From positions 62,001 through 126,000 of the forward strand of contig BQMF02000033.1 in NCBI GenBank assembly GCA_027922465.2: 64,000 bases of DNA, written 5' to 3'. Shown here piece after piece: positions 32,630 to 43,559 of the stretch (its first letter is position 1; each line of letters starts with the position of its first letter). The stretch is from Turritopsis dohrnii (lineage: Eukaryota > Cnidaria > Hydrozoa > Anthoathecata > Oceaniidae). Position numbers and translations under genes: made by a program. Under the pieces are notes generated by a model that had not been told where the DNA came from, did not search any database, and was given only the letters and a program-made list of their open reading frames with translations.

Positions 32630-35600
32630 TCATGTTGATTGGATATCATCCTTCATTTCCGATTCAATGAGTGTATTTAATCGAGTGACTTCCTCGATGA
32701 TGTCGATATCATCAATTCCATGAATCATGATCAATTCACGAACAGATCGATTTGTTTCTCGAAATGTTTCTTCATTTTCATTCTTATATTGTATCGTTGC
32801 TTTTCGTATGATCCCGTCTCGAGCAATATCTTTGACGATACCATATTGATATAAACTCTTTAGGATCGACTCACGTTTCCGGAACAATATGATATCTCCG
32901 ACTTGTAAATGGTGATCGGTCTTGTACCATTTGGGATGATCCATTAGCAACGGTATGTGACATAAAAGCCAAACTTCAAACCAGGAATTGAATATTCTTT
33001 CATTCGCTTTCATTAACTTTTTAGGATTTGCTGTGATGGTAACAGGACCAACTGGACTGCGGTTGTTGTTACGGCCAAGTAGCAGTCGGTTTGGTGTCAA
33101 AAGATTGCTGACTTCAAAATCCGATACGGTGTTACCAAGGGCTAATGGCATGTCATTAATACAGTTTGCGATTTCTGCTCCGACTGTCTCCCATTGTATG
33201 ATCGACAATTTTTCACCTTGGAAGCTTTTCTCGATTGACTTTTTGACTTCCCTAATTTTTCGTTCCACACGTCCGTGCACATAGTGACCGCCAACAGGAC
33301 ACAATTCAAATTTTACTTTGGCGTCGACATACAATCTTTCTCTTATATCTTTATAATTAAATATCATGCTTTCACACCCTTTTATTAATTGACTTCCTTC
33401 ATCAGGTAGTAATATCTTTGGGTAGCCAACCTCTGATGAGAAGCGGATGAATGATAAGATGAAGGCTTGTGTACTGTAATCCTCCATTAACTTAAGATTT
33501 ACGGCTGATGTTGAGCAGCAACAGAACACCACAAACCAGACTTTCACAGTGGTTCGTTTATGATGAGGGGAGTAAGCAGTAAATGGACCAGCCAGATCAA
33601 CTTGTGTGATATAATATGCTGGTGCGATCGTAGCATTGTACTTAGAGATTGGTCCCATTATGATTTGAATTTGCTTTTTCTCAAGATATCTACATCGCTC
33701 ACATCTCCGACGAAACATTTTCACTATCTGACGACCTTCAATGATGAACGCATTCTTCAATACTTGTCGCCATACTGATTCCACACCTGAATGCTTAACA
33801 TCCTTATCATGCCAGTGAATATCGTTTACTATGCTGTACGCGATTAGTGAGTACTTATCCACAATAGGTACAGAAAAGGTTAATTCGGAAAGATCTTTCA
33901 TTGCATTGGTGAAACGACCGGTAATCGAAATCTCATCAGACGGTAGAATGCGGCCAGTATACCAAAGTATTTCATCCTTTTCTGTACTGAATTTCTCATA
34001 GAATCTTGGCTTATTGAAGTGCTTTACTTCAACAGCTGCTTTCTTGTAATAGTAATTTTTGCCTCGATTGTGTTCAGCTTCAGTTAAAATGATAGATTGT
34101 GATTTTTGTTTGATATCTTTGCGTCGTTTCATGCAGTTGACGAATTTCAACACGTAACCAAGTATGCGAGTAACTTTTTCAAAGCGATACTTGTTTGGAT
34201 CTAAAACATAATTTGAAAATGTGTATCTCTTTCGGACTTCATCATCTTCTATGATTGAATGGGTGCTATGAGCAATCGCAGATATGATTGGCAACTCCTT
34301 TTTGACTTCAATGATTTCATTACTTGTGAGGTTCAACTCTGATATTGATCTCATAGGCATGTTTTCGACTGGCAGTTTCATCCAATCATAACCGTTGATC
34401 CATACAGATGTTGAATTGATGCTATTAATATCGGCACATTTCCGAGTTCCAATGTCAGCAACCATGTTTACGGAGTCGACATAATACCAATCCTGTGGTT
34501 CGGTGAATCGTCTAATTTCAATCACTCTATTACGAACCCATTGCCGCAGCGGCTTTTCATCATTTTGAATCCAGTGTAATACTATTTGGCTGTCAGATAA
34601 TTTGTAGTGCTTCTTGTGATACTCTGCGAGTGCTCTCCGAACTACTTCACCAGAGTGCGCATTGAGTAGTGCGGCGATGAGCTCTGCACGTGGTTGAGAA
34701 GTCCCATCGGGAATGATTCTTGATCGCCCAAGGATAAGTTGACATGAGTATTCACCATTGCTTCTTTTAAATCTGATGTAAATGGCTGAGCATGCTATGT
34801 TTCGACTAGCATCTCCAAAATCGAGGGTTTCCATATTTAAATCGACCGCATCAACAGGGACGACTGCTCTCCTCCATCGAAGTGTCTTTAATTGTTGAAC
34901 TGTTTCAAAGTTTGACAACCAAATTGATCGTAGATCGTCAGGTATCTGATCATCCCAATCGAGTTTTCGATGAATGAGATCATGCAAATCAAGCTTCATT
35001 GCGCTGACGATTGGAGTAACTTTCCCTGTCAAGTCAAACACCTCACCAACTTTTGACACGCAATGCCTTCTGGTCAATCTATCTGGAATTTGCCTTGTGA
35101 TTTCATCAATTTTCTTACGGCCTCTTATTCTCTTAGCAAAACACATCTCTCCAATAGCAACGCTTAGCACATCATCTTTGGTGAACCATTTCATTCCACC
35201 TACGCTTATACTCTTATTGTCATCTGATAACTTCTCTAGCGGATCCTCATCAGAAAACGAGATTCCTTTCAAACTGAATCCACCTCTGTTCAACACTATC
35301 TCCAACTCATCTGCCCTTGTCTTTGCTAACTTTAATGTGCTCTCTCCCGACATACAATCGTCAACATAAATATCTTTGCGAATAACTCTAGCTACTTCTG
35401 GATACATTGATTCTGAAAATTTAGCTGTCTGCCGCAAACCTCGTTCGGCCTGATTACCACTAGACTTGATACCATAAATCAATGTTTTTATAACTTTTTC
35501 TTGTGGGTCTTTCTCAGGATTTAGCTCGTTAACCCATAAGTATCTTTGAAAACACCAATCTTCTTCTCGCAATTTAACAGTGTTATACATCTTTTGTATA

Positions 35601-37477
35601 TCTGTATGATATCCTATTTTATGAGTGAACCATCGAATAATTATTTCCTGAAGTCGATTCATGTTGTTTCGACCTTTCGCAATTACATCATTCAAACTAT
35701 ATCCAGAGTCGGTCGGTTGGGATGCGTCGAACACTAGACAGCACGGTGTACTTAGAGAACTTTCTTTCCAAACAGCCCTCCATGGTATGTAGTTTCTGGC
35801 ACTGTCTTCCTGTAACATTTTTTGCTGCTTTGACGATAAATTGGAAACGTAATCCACATGACCAAGTAACTGAAGTTTAGCCTCTGATGCAATGACATCA
35901 CTTTTATCTTTTTCATTTTTGTTGAGTTTCTTGATTTGTTGATTGAGTGTTTTCAGAGCTTTGTGGCGGTTTGGAACGAGTCTTAATCTTGGTTCTTGTG
36001 TGAATGGTAGTGAGGCAATAGCAAATCTGTTATCAATATCCACCACAACAGATCTGTCAATGATGTTTTGCTCTACTTCCTCCCTTATGCTAATTTCTTC
36101 TAGACTATCGTGATGTTTGCACTCTATGCAGCTTCTGCACTTAACACATCGATAGGATATATTCGTACCAGCTGCATCACACTCTTCATGCAGTCTGACA
36201 TGTTGACTAAGATGAGATTTACTGGAAATTTTTGAACTGAAATGAAGATCGATATCATTGGATTTATAGCCAAGCACACTGATGTCGGGATTTATTTGAT
36301 ATCCTTGATGATAAAGTGATAGTTGATTGCAGAGGAAGGTTGATGGATTGTTGCTTTTAACATGAAAATGATTTTCGATTTGGGTAAATAATTCATGTGG
36401 ACCGCCAATTACTCCAGTAGAACCATCGGAATTAGTGAATACCGATTCATAAATCGTGAGTCCAGAGGGTAGTTGGAATATTTGTTGAGGATGATATCTG
36501 AGGTACTTGATACCAACCATGAAGTCGACACTACCTCCGACAACATTCGGTAACTTGGGAAGGTTTGATATTTTTCCTCCTTGTAACTGATATGCGTTTT
36601 GAATATCTTTCTCAACTCTGCCTTTTAGTGGGTATTCAGGAAAAGTTGCTGTTATCGTATCCAAGCATATGCCAGTCATAGTAGCTGTTCCACCATTGTG
36701 TAGCGGTAACTGAACTGTGTATATTCCATGAGGTGATTGAGTCTTCAGTTCCCCAACTCCACCAATGTCAACTGGCCCACTATACTCCTGCACTGCTCTA
36801 TTGTAAATACGATCAACCGCAGATTTTTTTGAAACAAAATCACCACATCCAGTATCGAAGAAGATGTTGTAGCACTGACCATCAACTCGTATCGTTTGCA
36901 GCTGATATATGCCTTTGTCTTGTATGATGTCGGAATCATTATCTTTTTTTACATGTCTGATGATGGTGTTTTTATTGTGAGATTTGTAATAAAACGATAG
37001 GGCAATATTTCTAGAGAATTCTGGTAAATCAGCAGATTTTTGTCGAAGGATAAATCTATCTTTATACTTAGCAAGCAGATTTCTATTCTCCTCACTATCT
37101 TTGTGATCTTCACAAACCAGAAAGTGTTTCTTTTGTGGGTACTTTTGATGTCCTGGGTGTTGGAAAACGAAATCTCTTTGACATCTTCCTTCTCTATGAT
37201 TCTCATCTCTAGCTAATGCACCTGGTAACAAACACTGGAAACATAATCCCTTTTTCTTCACTTCTCTAAATCTCTCCTGAGGGGTCATTCTGACAAATTT
37301 TTCGCAAGCAAAATACTGCACTACTTTCATTCCAGCAGGGCCTGATGTAGCAACATGCCCATTCTCACCACAGATATAACATTTGGTAATTTCTCTGTAC
37401 TCATTGCCCTGATAACCTGCATGATGAACTCTTCCTGATGAACCTTTCTCTGGTTTGTCGCTATCCACTTGTACCAC
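32630..37477 (-). CDS. BEL/Pao Pol polyprotein
   Basis: An uninterrupted 1615-residue frame. In order it shows Cys-rich zinc knuckles (CYICGENGHV and a later C-x2-C..H..C), a pepsin-like protease site (FFDTGCGDFVS), reverse transcriptase with YHTDIQKMYN and the YVDDC catalytic box, an RNase H-like region, an H-x-G..CERCRYL H2C2 finger, and the integrase core (ITQVDLAGPF, LLPDEGSQL, GRVERKIREVKK with the Glu). The C-terminal HLQVGDIILFRK block is the DUF5641 type. It overlaps the Gag frame by 151 nt, so a frame change is needed to reach it from the middle of gag. It is described as a retrotransposon protein; no envelope is present. Confidence 0.93.
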   Translation of the reverse strand: MVQVDSDKPEKGSSGRVHHAGYQGNEYREITKCYICGENGHVATSGPAGMKVVQYFACEKFVRMTPQERFREVKKKGLCFQCLLPGALARDENHREGRCQRDFVFQHPGHQKYPQKKHFLVCEDHKDSEENRNLLAKYKDRFILRQKSADLPEFSRNIALSFYYKSHNKNTIIRHVKKDNDSDIIQDKGIYQLQTIRVDGQCYNIFFDTGCGDFVSKKSAVDRIYNRAVQEYSGPVDIGGVGELKTQSPHGIYTVQLPLHNGGTATMTGICLDTITATFPEYPLKGRVEKDIQNAYQLQGGKISNLPKLPNVVGGSVDFMVGIKYLRYHPQQIFQLPSGLTIYESVFTNSDGSTGVIGGPHELFTQIENHFHVKSNNPSTFLCNQLSLYHQGYQINPDISVLGYKSNDIDLHFSSKISSKSHLSQHVRLHEECDAAGTNISYRCVKCRSCIECKHHDSLEEISIREEVEQNIIDRSVVVDIDNRFAIASLPFTQEPRLRLVPNRHKALKTLNQQIKKLNKNEKDKSDVIASEAKLQLLGHVDYVSNLSSKQQKMLQEDSARNYIPWRAVWKESSLSTPCCLVFDASQPTDSGYSLNDVIAKGRNNMNRLQEIIIRWFTHKIGYHTDIQKMYNTVKLREEDWCFQRYLWVNELNPEKDPQEKVIKTLIYGIKSSGNQAERGLRQTAKFSESMYPEVARVIRKDIYVDDCMSGESTLKLAKTRADELEIVLNRGGFSLKGISFSDEDPLEKLSDDNKSISVGGMKWFTKDDVLSVAIGEMCFAKRIRGRKKIDEITRQIPDRLTRRHCVSKVGEVFDLTGKVTPIVSAMKLDLHDLIHRKLDWDDQIPDDLRSIWLSNFETVQQLKTLRWRRAVVPVDAVDLNMETLDFGDASRNIACSAIYIRFKRSNGEYSCQLILGRSRIIPDGTSQPRAELIAALLNAHSGEVVRRALAEYHKKHYKLSDSQIVLHWIQNDEKPLRQWVRNRVIEIRRFTEPQDWYYVDSVNMVADIGTRKCADINSINSTSVWINGYDWMKLPVENMPMRSISELNLTSNEIIEVKKELPIISAIAHSTHSIIEDDEVRKRYTFSNYVLDPNKYRFEKVTRILGYVLKFVNCMKRRKDIKQKSQSIILTEAEHNRGKNYYYKKAAVEVKHFNKPRFYEKFSTEKDEILWYTGRILPSDEISITGRFTNAMKDLSELTFSVPIVDKYSLIAYSIVNDIHWHDKDVKHSGVESVWRQVLKNAFIIEGRQIVKMFRRRCERCRYLEKKQIQIIMGPISKYNATIAPAYYITQVDLAGPFTAYSPHHKRTTVKVWFVVFCCCSTSAVNLKLMEDYSTQAFILSFIRFSSEVGYPKILLPDEGSQLIKGCESMIFNYKDIRERLYVDAKVKFELCPVGGHYVHGRVERKIREVKKSIEKSFQGEKLSIIQWETVGAEIANCINDMPLALGNTVSDFEVSNLLTPNRLLLGRNNNRSPVGPVTITANPKKLMKANERIFNSWFEVWLLCHIPLLMDHPKWYKTDHHLQVGDIILFRKRESILKSLYQYGIVKDIARDGIIRKATIQYKNENEETFRETNRSVRELIMIHGIDDIDIIEEVTRLNTLIESEMKDDIQST

Positions 37478-38514
37478 ACTAACATTCTCTGCTGTTGAAT
37501 TCGATATTCTTTTTCCAAAAACTCAACAAACCTTCTCCACAAAGCGTCATCTTCTAAAACTTCATCACAAATACTGTCTAACCATTTAGTCATTCTCTCA
37601 TCCCCAATCCTTTTGTAAATACGCTCAAGAGTGTCCCCATTATACAACTTTGACTCTATATTATGATTTTGCGCTAACTTGATCAAATCTTTAATAAGGT
37701 TTATAATCTTACTGAGAGCTTCTGATATTCGCTCAGAATTTCTGAATTTCCAAATTGATTCTATGTTATTCAATTGTTCAAGTTTTTTACTAAGCATAAT
37801 CTTGGGATTCCCATAAGTGCGTTTTAGTCTTATCCAAATTTCCTCTATATCATCCACTGATTGAACTAGCATTAATGCAGGATTTTCAAGATGATTGTTT
37901 TTTAGCATGTCAGATAATAATCGTTTTGGCGTTGTTTTTAAATACAGCTTTTCAAAATTGGTTTTGAAGGTATAAATATCCATACTGGAATCGAAGTCCT
38001 TAAATTTCCCAAGTTTTATATTTAGCTTGCTTTCCTTGAACAATTTTTCCTTATCAAGATCACGTTTGATAGTTTCAGCCTTCACAGTCTTTTCGTAATC
38101 GCACATCATAGAAGATATAACTTTATACCTTTTAATTGCTTCATCTTCTTCACCATCATTATCACCTTGCTCGGTCAGCTGGGATATCTTGATACATAAC
38201 TGGTTAAGATTTTGTTTTAGGCTTGGGATATCCTCTTTTCTTCTTTGGATATTTTCATCGGACAAAAGGTTTAAATCCACGTCTATCTCTGTTTCCAAAT
38301 CGTTCAGCATTCTGATGATATCATCCAACAGGAACTTGAAGCGTTTCTCGTCTTTTGCTTTCTTCTCTTGGGATATAGCAAAATTTGTCATTCGAAACTG
38401 ATGTCGTTGACCATTTCCATCACTCAAGAATGCTTTGATATCCATCATTACTCTTTCACATGTTTTGCTGTATCTTGAATCGAAATCGCTGCAAATACAA
38501 GGTTCATAAATCAT
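37327..38514 (-). CDS. BEL/Pao Gag, main part
   Basis: A 395-residue frame, rich in charged helices, with KLGKFKDFDSSMDIYTFKTN and the IWIRLKRTYGNPKIML segment, characteristic of the DUF1759 Gag region of BEL elements. It would form the capsid-like particle. It is offset by one frame from both the upstream 90-residue piece and Pol, which share a frame. BEL elements usually have one continuous Gag-Pol frame, so two compensating indels or programmed shifts are implied. Confidence 0.8.
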   Translation of the reverse strand: MIYEPCICSDFDSRYSKTCERVMMDIKAFLSDGNGQRHQFRMTNFAISQEKKAKDEKRFKFLLDDIIRMLNDLETEIDVDLNLLSDENIQRRKEDIPSLKQNLNQLCIKISQLTEQGDNDGEEDEAIKRYKVISSMMCDYEKTVKAETIKRDLDKEKLFKESKLNIKLGKFKDFDSSMDIYTFKTNFEKLYLKTTPKRLLSDMLKNNHLENPALMLVQSVDDIEEIWIRLKRTYGNPKIMLSKKLEQLNNIESIWKFRNSERISEALSKIINLIKDLIKLAQNHNIESKLYNGDTLERIYKRIGDERMTKWLDSICDEVLEDDALWRRFVEFLEKEYRIQQQRMLVWYKWIATNQRKVHQEEFIMQVIRAMSTEKLPNVISVVRMGMLLHQALLE

Positions 38515-38776
38515 TCATCTTTTGTAACGTGATATCTATGTCCTCCAAAGACATAATATTTGAAATTGGGTTTTCGTCAATAAAATCCGATATATCTTCC
38601 GATAAAGTCTGCACGTCCATCACCACTTCATCCATTTTTGAATTGACAGAATATTGAAAGTGCAAGTCAGAAAGTTCAGCTACACCGGGATCAGAGTCTT
38701 TATCTTCCTTCATGCCTTCACTGTGGAGTAAACCGTAGTCCAATCTCTGAGTAATCCGTGAGCTTCTCCTCATCAA
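38504..38776 (-). CDS. BEL/Pao Gag, N-terminal piece
   Basis: A 90-residue acidic frame starts at ATG 38776, 55 nt inside the 5' LTR, and overlaps the next frame by 11 nt. Position and charge suggest it is the start of Gag. It lies in the same frame as Pol. Confidence 0.6.
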   Translation of the reverse strand: MMRRSSRITQRLDYGLLHSEGMKEDKDSDPGVAELSDLHFQYSVNSKMDEVVMDVQTLSEDISDFIDENPISNIMSLEDIDITLQKMNDL

Positions 38777-38830
38777 TACTTGCTTTGAATCAGGATTTCA
38801 TGAACAATAGTTGAATATAACTGTTTTGAA

Positions 38831-39345
38831 TGTGGAGTTTTTCGGCTCTCCGACGGGGAAATGAATACACAGTATATGTGGTATATGTGATGTAACATTA
38901 CTGTTCATAACTGAAATACAAAATATTAAATACAAAGTACAAACGTTCAAAACTGAATGAAATAATACATAACTACAATCTTTGACAAAACCTAAGTGAA
39001 TAAATTATAAAAAACATACCAGTTTGCCACATACACTAGTTGAAAAATTGAAAATTGAGTAGGTACAGTCAGTGATTTGAGTGAACTCATCTGCGTTGAA
39101 AAAATGACTGATGAAACAAAAAACGTGTAAAAGTGTAAAGTGAATTACAAAAATTACACAATACACAAATGACTAATTAAAGAACAAAAGTATGTTATAT
39201 ATTACGTAAAAACAAAGTAGACATTGAAGACATTAGTAGACAAACAAAGTAGACATTGGACAGAGTACAAAGTACAACTACATGACTGACATATACAATA
39301 CATATACACTGAATTACGCATGAAATTTTGGGAATGCACTCTACA
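38831..39345 (-). repeat. 5' LTR of the BEL element
   Basis: Partner of 32093-32607, with equal length, TG..CA ends and TCAAT adjacent at 39346. The promoter for the element is expected here. I could not match the sequence just inside it to a standard tRNA primer site. Confidence 0.93.
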
Positions 39346-39350
39346 TCAAT

Positions 39351-39648
39351 ATCTGCCAAAATCAATAAAAAGTACGGAACCCCACCCAAAATATTGTTTA
39401 ACGTATGAACTAACATGCATTAAATTACATTTTGTCTAAAATGGGCCTTTTGTGCAACTTATTAACTATATAAGTTACATGTACCAAACCAACTCAAACA
39501 TAAAAGACCTATAATTGAAAATAAACAATTTCAAAGGCCTTTATAGATACACGGTATGGAAAAAGACTGAAGACACAAAAAGTAACAACAACTTGAAATC
39601 TTTAAAAAAAGATTATGTTCAGGGTAAAAAAGACCAATGTCAATAAAA
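39351..39648. other. 3' flank of the tnp2-type element
   Basis: AT-rich, no exon recognised. It lies downstream of the minus-strand tnp2 C-terminal exon and was interrupted by the BEL insertion. Confidence 0.4.
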
Positions 39649-40217
39649 TCAAATAATGGAATGTCTAATTCGAGGTACGATAACCATCAGATCTCGACTT
39701 TTATAATTAAAATCTGCATACACAAACTTGTTTCGAATTCGTGCCACAGGAATAAATGAAGCAGCACCCGGAGGCTCAAACAGGTCACGATACCATACTT
39801 CAACAGGTTTCTTAAACAAACACTTTATGTTGTAAAAACCAATCACAATAAGCAAAGCAATGCTCATAGACATTTCCATCAACCAAGAAACTGTGCTTCA
39901 AGAAGAACTTGATGACACCAGGACGAGGATATAAAGAATCGCTCTTTGTGCAACCTCCAGTATCAACCCAAAAAGCCATAATGTATGATGAACCTACACT
40001 CCGTGATTCCAATGACCCATATAGTTCACCAGCTATGTTAACTTCTGTTGCTTTATGATATGAAGGAGAGAGAACTGCATTGCTGCTGAGAAGAAGATAT
40101 ATATAACTATAAGTTCTTTGCAGGTATTCCAATTGGTTGGTGGATAGACCCTCAATTGAAAGTTTGGTAAAAGTGATGAAACTCAAATTATACCATAACT
40201 TTGTGGATGGTTGGCAA
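39649..40217 (-). pseudogene. tnp2-type transposase, C-terminal exon
   Basis: After an acceptor TTTTTGTTACAG the minus strand reads LCQPSTKLWYNLSFITFTKL, then RPGVIKFFLKHSFLVDGNVYE and, after a one-base shift near 39810, PVEVWYRDLFEPPGAASFIP. This is the C-terminal signature I know from tnp2-family (CMC/EnSpm-like) transposases of cnidarians and sponges. The shift disables it. It probably belongs with the N-terminal exon at 43285-42003, as strand and order agree. Confidence 0.65.
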
Positions 40218-40272
40218 AGCCTGTAACAAAAATGGATTATAGCTTCTTTAATGTACAACAAAAACAGAAAGA

Positions 40273-40755
40273 ATGCAGTGGTGGAAAACTTTACTCTGGT
40301 CACAGATATATATAAAACGGCTAGATGCGCGACTCGCATACAAATATACAAATATAAATGATCTAAAGCCTCGCCTAAAAGCAGATTCTGTTCCCTCGAT
40401 ATTTCAATTTCCTGAACATCTAAAAAGCAAGAACAAAAAGAAAAGAAAATCTCCTACTAAAAGAAAATTTGAACAACTAAATGAAAATGGTCCCAGTTGT
40501 AGTCATGATAGTAATAATCAACATGAATCAACCCAATCACCACCTGCATCAAAAAAGTTAAAAACTACCCCATCCCCAACTAAAGTTAAATTAAGAAGAA
40601 AAATTAAAACTGTCAAACAAAAATTGAAACAAAAAGAGACGAAAATTGAATCATTACAAAGCATTATAAAAACACTTAAAGATAAAAAGCTTCTTAAAGA
40701 AGACAGTGGTGCTATAATTGAAGAAAACTTTACTGGGATGACGAAAGAATCATAG
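40273..40755 (+). pseudogene. THAP/P-element-like fragment
   Basis: The + strand frame contains LKPRLKADSVPSIFQFPEHL, which matches the end of a THAP DNA-binding domain (AVPxxF-type box). A Lys/Ser-rich linker and a KLRRKIKTVKQKLKQKETKI coiled coil follow, as in P-element and THAP9 transposases. The zinc-binding start of THAP and the RNase H-like core are absent. It sits antisense in what would be an intron or deleted core of the tnp2 gene, so it is a captured or inserted fragment. Confidence 0.6.
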
Positions 40756-42002
40756 TCAGGGCGCTGAGACGTAAAAAAATCAAATAACTATGCAAAATCG
40801 GGGGACAAATTAAAAGATTGATAGGTGTGATATACACCTATAAAGCAACACGAAAAACCTTACTGGACAAAATTATTTTATTTATTAAAGCTATCCAGGT
40901 CGAAAATGTGTGATTAAAAACATGCTTTAAAAATCCACATCTTTGACGCCATATTTTCATGATAGCTTCTTTAGAGTTTCCATCGTAGGGGTTTTTGGAG
41001 GTATTTAAAGACAGATAAGTAACGCAAAAATACTTATCGAGAAAACCTCTTCCAAAGAAATTCCATTTTGCGATCGGTTGAATAAACAACTTAACAAAAG
41101 AAACAATAGCTGTTATTTGCTTTACATGAATAATTAATAACTTTACTATTAAAAGAGAACATAGTTCTTGTAAACATGCTGAATAGGTTGTGTAAACGAA
41201 TTGCAGTAAACATGAAATGAAATACCACTAAATTTAAAATTTCGTACCAAATTATAAATTTTCATAGCATCATATATACATTTTCAGAAAGCTCTCTGAA
41301 AGCTTTATCTTTTAATGAAATAAAAAAAATTTGATTTTTTTCGATTACAGGGGTGATGACTATCCTTAATTCAAAAACAATTTGAAATTCAAAACAAAAC
41401 GATGGAGAGTTACACAAATAATTCTTTTAAATTTATTACATTATACATCTTTTTCTTTCTTCAGGTTTTATTATTCCATTTTATTATCTTTTGTATAAAT
41501 TTTTATATATCAACAAAGTCATGTTTAGAGAAAACATTTTACGATCCGAATTTTCTAAAACTTTGTTGTTTTGTTTCTTGCTACATTCATTCGCTGCGAA
41601 AATTTCATTTTGACATAAGACACATTTCAAAATTGACTTGATTATCATACAGAATAAAGATAATCATAACAGGAAAAAAATGGATGGACGCCATAACTGA
41701 TATCATCAATTAATATCTGGGATGACATATTCGCCAATTTTCATACAACCAGGCCTGTATTATTACTATTATTATCAGAAAAGAAATTTATTTGAGCATA
41801 TATGTCATTCAAAAAGGTTTTGCAGTTTTCATTAGGGTCAAGAACAGATCCCATTTAAGTTTGGCAGTGATTAAATTTTCATAATATAAAATACTTATAT
41901 ACAATGTAAATCGTTCCACAAACATATGAAAACATTTGTATCTATAAAAAATCACAATTGAATTGAGATAATTATTGTAAAGTAGTGTATAATTGGGCTT
42001 AC
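40756..42002. other. No recognised exon; degraded interior of tnp2 element
   Basis: The conserved core exons expected after CGFLG in a tnp2 transposase are not visible. The sequence is AT-rich with only short frames (for example 41402-41641, hydrophobic, no support). Confidence 0.4.
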
Positions 42003-43285
42003 CTAAGAAACCGCACAACTTCCGAGAAGCAAGAAAATCACAACCAATACACAGCAGGGCAACTCTGTAGAGTTTCTCAATCTGTGCGTTTGCCTTTGTT
42101 GATACAATTTTAAATCCATCAGCCCAAGCAACGTTCAATTCATCTACTAAAGGTTGTACAAAAGTATTTGTTGGTGGTTCTTTAACCATATTGGGTATGA
42201 TTCCAACCAGTATAACATTCTTTCGCTTGAAACGTTCAGAGCGCAGTAGGTTTAATATCACCAAGTATATTCCACCAATGGAAAAACTTGACAAACGTTT
42301 AAATGGCTGAAACCAGTCCAAATTAAGCATCACTGCCAAGTTGTAATTATTTTTAAAATACCAATGGCCATCATGAACAAAATTTTTCCATATCAAACCA
42401 TCATAAATGTCTGTAAGTAAATCTGTTTGAGTTATTTCCCTCCACTTATTACAGTCAGCATCAAAGTCTTCCCTGGCTGAAAGCATCTCAATTGATTTTC
42501 TTATTGTGGAATCACAATAAATTTTATATGGAAAATGTATAACGTCACCAGAGGGGGACTTTAATGTTTTCATAAGTACCTGGCCACATTTTTTCCGCAT
42601 ATGTTTCAACTTATGGTAAGGATACTTCACAAATGAGCACCGCTGTGACTCTTTTTCCCCTCTATACTCCACCACACAGTTGCTCAGTTTATACAATGAA
42701 TGGCATTTAATACAAACAACATATTTTTTATAACTTGACTGTCCAATACCTAAAATGTTTCTGAATGAATACAATGTTTCAGGAAGCATATTACACATGT
42801 TTTTGATTAGTACACAATCAGTTTCTTGTAAGGCTTTCAGAAGGACAGCAAGAAATTTGATGATAAACTCCAGTGCTGTGTCAGTGATATTGAATGTGAA
42901 TTGCCAATATGCTAAAAACAGACAGATCCACTGAACTAACAAAGCCTCCTTCCCACTTCCTTCATTTTCGTTTTAAAGTTTATCCTCGTAAAAGAATGTC
43001 GCTTCCTGAAACAATTGGTGAAAAACCTCATAAGAAATGTCTTCAATGTTGAATTCGTTTTCACCATGTCCCTCATCATCAATATTTCTACGAATCGTCA
43101 CCATTATTCTCCATCTCAGCATCACCGTCAAAACTTTTCTCGACCTCGTGATGGTATCCTGTTGGTTCGTTATATTCGGTGCTTGGGGAAGTGATTTCGA
43201 CTTTTCGACAGCACTTATGTTGAGAAAAGTAGCGTTTGACAAACTCATCTCCGCATAATTCACATTTCACATGTAAAGAAGTCAT
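42003..43285 (-). pseudogene. tnp2-type transposase, N-terminal exon(s)
   Basis: It starts at ATG 43285 with CELCGDEFVKRYFSQHKC, a C2H2-like finger. A frameshift around 43090-43120 and an in-frame TAA at 42973-42975 interrupt it. The conserved tnp2 core follows: MLNLDWFQPFKRLSSFSIGG, KNVILVGIIPNM, LVDELNVAW and CDFLASRKLCGFLG. The exon ends at 42003 at a GTAAG donor. Family members are CACTA/CMC-type DDE transposases found in plants, cnidarians and sponges. Two lesions and missing downstream exons make it dead. Confidence 0.8.
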
Positions 43286-43559
43286 AACAGCACACAGTAA
43301 ATCTTCTCTTGTTGTCTTCTTGTTTGAGTAGCCTCGTGGTAGTGATCAGCCATTATGCATTAATGAAACAGCTTGTAAGTAGCCATTTTCTGCAAATTGA
43401 TTGGCGAGTTTTATTATCGTCCAATTACCAAATTTATATGTGCGACTTCAGGTCGGCGCTTGTTTTCATAATGTGACCAACTTGAATCAAAGTTTCTTTT
43501 CAAGTTTTTGATGCACCTGGTGGCTGGTTTTAAGTACTCAAATCTTCTTTAATAACATC
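43286..43559. promoter_or_regulatory. Shared divergent promoter region of the tnp2 element
   Basis: Only 274 bp separate the start of the minus-strand transposase (43285) from the start of the plus-strand second gene (43560). A bidirectional promoter is the simplest reading; no TATA box stands out. Confidence 0.45.

Larger units (their letters stand above)
32093..39345 (-). mobile_element. BEL/Pao LTR retrotransposon (7253 bp)
   Basis: Two 515-bp LTRs with TG..CA ends flank gag and pol on the minus strand, and TCAAT is duplicated at 32088-32092 and 39346-39350. The domain order zinc knuckle, aspartic protease, reverse transcriptase, RNase H region, H2C2 integrase, DUF5641-like tail is that of BEL/Pao. 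No env-like frame is seen. The LTRs differ at only around eight to ten positions, so the insertion is fairly young. Confidence 0.93.

Noticed and set aside
32093..39345. Endogenous retrovirus
   Set aside because: Domain content (DUF1759 Gag, DUF5641 tail, YVDDC RT) is BEL/Pao and there is no envelope-like frame.
40838..41089. Minus-strand 83-residue frame as missing tnp2 core exon
   Set aside because: No match to the expected core motifs after CGFLG and no acceptor in the right phase.
41402..41641. 79-residue hydrophobic plus-strand frame
   Set aside because: AT-driven composition, no splice sites or homology, lies inside a decayed transposon interior.
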